Part shown: in pieces, positions 12,675-13,274 of the stretch | Layout: every line of letters starts with the position of its first letter | How positions within the stretch are numbered: position 1 is the stretch's first letter | From: Methylorubrum extorquens | Lineage (GTDB): Bacteria > Pseudomonadota > Alphaproteobacteria > Rhizobiales > Beijerinckiaceae | Direction: 5' to 3' | DNA: 13,274 nt | Assembly: GCA_019695455.1 (NCBI GenBank) | Contig: JAEUAC010000226.1 | Span: forward strand, 1-13,274 | Translations under genes and position numbers: made by a program | The notes under the pieces: generated by a model | The model's database searches: none | Told to the model about the DNA's origin: nothing | The model's input: only the letters and a program-made list of their open reading frames with translations

Positions 12675-13274
12675 ATGGCATCGGTTCAGGGCGGGGGCGA
12701 TCCGCTTCTTTCCAACAAGATCGCGGGCGCGGTGCTCGGCACGCTCCTCTTCGCCATGGGCCTGAACATCGGCTCGGAGATCCTCTTCACGCCGAAGAAG
12801 CCGGCGATCCCGGGCTACGATCTCCCGGCGCCCGAGGCCGCGCCGGCCGGCGGCGCCTCCGACCAGCAGGCCCAGGCCGAGCCCCTGCCCGTGCGGCTCG
12901 CCTCGGCGGACCCGGCCAAGGGCGCGAGCGCGGCCAAGAAGTGCATGGCCTGCCACGTCTTCGACAAGGGCGGGGCGAACAAGATCGGCCCCGGCCTCTA
13001 CGGCGTCATCGGCCATCCGAAGGGCGGCCATGCGGGCTTCGCCTATTCGGCCGCCATGAAGGCCAAGGGCGGCGAATGGACCTTCGACGACCTCGACCAC
13101 TTCCTGGCGAACCCGAAGGCCTACGTGCCGGGCACCATCATGGCGTTCGCGGGCATCTCGAACCCGAAGGAGCGGTCCGACGTGATCCGCTACCTGCAGA
13201 CGCTCTCGGACAGCCCCGTCCCGCTGCCGGCGGCCGAGCCCGCCGCGGCCGCCGCGCCCGCCGCCGCGCCCGGT
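12675..13274 (+). CDS. Membrane-anchored c-type cytochrome (CycM/c552-like), 3' end outside window
   Basis: The first 200 codons of a cytochrome c remain open at the window edge. The N-terminus SNKIAGAVLGTLLFAMGLNI (13-32) is an uncleaved membrane anchor typical of alphaproteobacterial CycM/c552 proteins, which pass electrons from the bc1 complex to the aa3 oxidase. A flexible Pro/Ala/Gln linker (about 45-75) leads to a class I cytochrome domain. The heme site is CMACH (C90, C93, H94), followed by KIGPGLYGVIG, and M156 in VPGTIMAFAG is the likely sixth ligand. After the domain (about 180) comes an Ala/Pro-rich tail of unknown length. The ATG at 12675 has an AGGGA 7 nt upstream (12663-12667). 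The gene is divergent from kdsB. Confidence 0.92.
   Translation, partial: MASVQGGGDPLLSNKIAGAVLGTLLFAMGLNIGSEILFTPKKPAIPGYDLPAPEAAPAGGASDQQAQAEPLPVRLASADPAKGASAAKKCMACHVFDKGGANKIGPGLYGVIGHPKGGHAGFAYSAAMKAKGGEWTFDDLDHFLANPKAYVPGTIMAFAGISNPKERSDVIRYLQTLSDSPVPLPAAEPAAAAAPAAAPG

Overview
The window is a very GC-rich stretch of bacterial chromosome, densely packed with housekeeping and metabolic genes. The gene set points to an alphaproteobacterium of the order Hyphomicrobiales (Rhizobiales), perhaps close to Methylobacterium or its relatives. The clues are a bacterial NDUFA12 complex I accessory subunit next to a DUF2155 protein, a membrane-anchored CycM-type cytochrome c divergent from kdsB-pheA, the dapF-mtaB-ftsY neighbourhood, and a REP-like palindrome of a type I recall from this group. 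The genus is an inference. I see no tRNA or rRNA gene, CRISPR array, transposase or phage gene.

Layout. At 1-332 the end of dapF and the start of mtaB (a tRNA methylthiotransferase) lie on the minus strand, while the body of mtaB continues on the plus strand. The two pieces share a perfect 70-bp inverted repeat, so the left edge is a snap-back rearrangement or a chimeric assembly. From 224 to 3128, mtaB and the two genes of an ABC-2 exporter form a run coupled by ATGA overlaps. A REP-like hairpin separates this run from the convergent pseudouridine synthase gene (3184-3861, minus). ftsY (3907-5385) diverges from that gene and is followed by an NDUFA12-like gene, a cupin and a DUF2155 secreted protein (5476-6997). 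A 197-bp gap with an unusually AT-rich, palindrome-rich island leads into a small unrecognised gene (7195-7509). Then HIT, nudC and a Gfo/Idh/MocA oxidoreductase (7628-9962) form a tightly overlapping operon. On the minus strand, kdsB-pheA-alpha/beta hydrolase (12408 down to 9985) form an operon transcribed toward it. A 266-bp divergent region precedes a cytochrome c gene that runs off the right edge.

Functions served: tRNA modification (MtaB), rRNA or tRNA pseudouridylation (RluA family), membrane protein targeting (FtsY), respiration (NDUFA12, cytochrome c), lysine or peptidoglycan precursor synthesis (dapF end), phenylalanine synthesis (pheA), LPS Kdo activation (kdsB), and cleavage of dinucleotides or NAD-type caps (HIT, NudC).

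Most of this is ordinary core genome. I found no convincing new system. The items most worth checking are the inverted duplication at the left edge, the AT-rich palindromic island before the unknown 104-residue gene, and the REP-like element that overlaps the end of the pseudouridine synthase gene.
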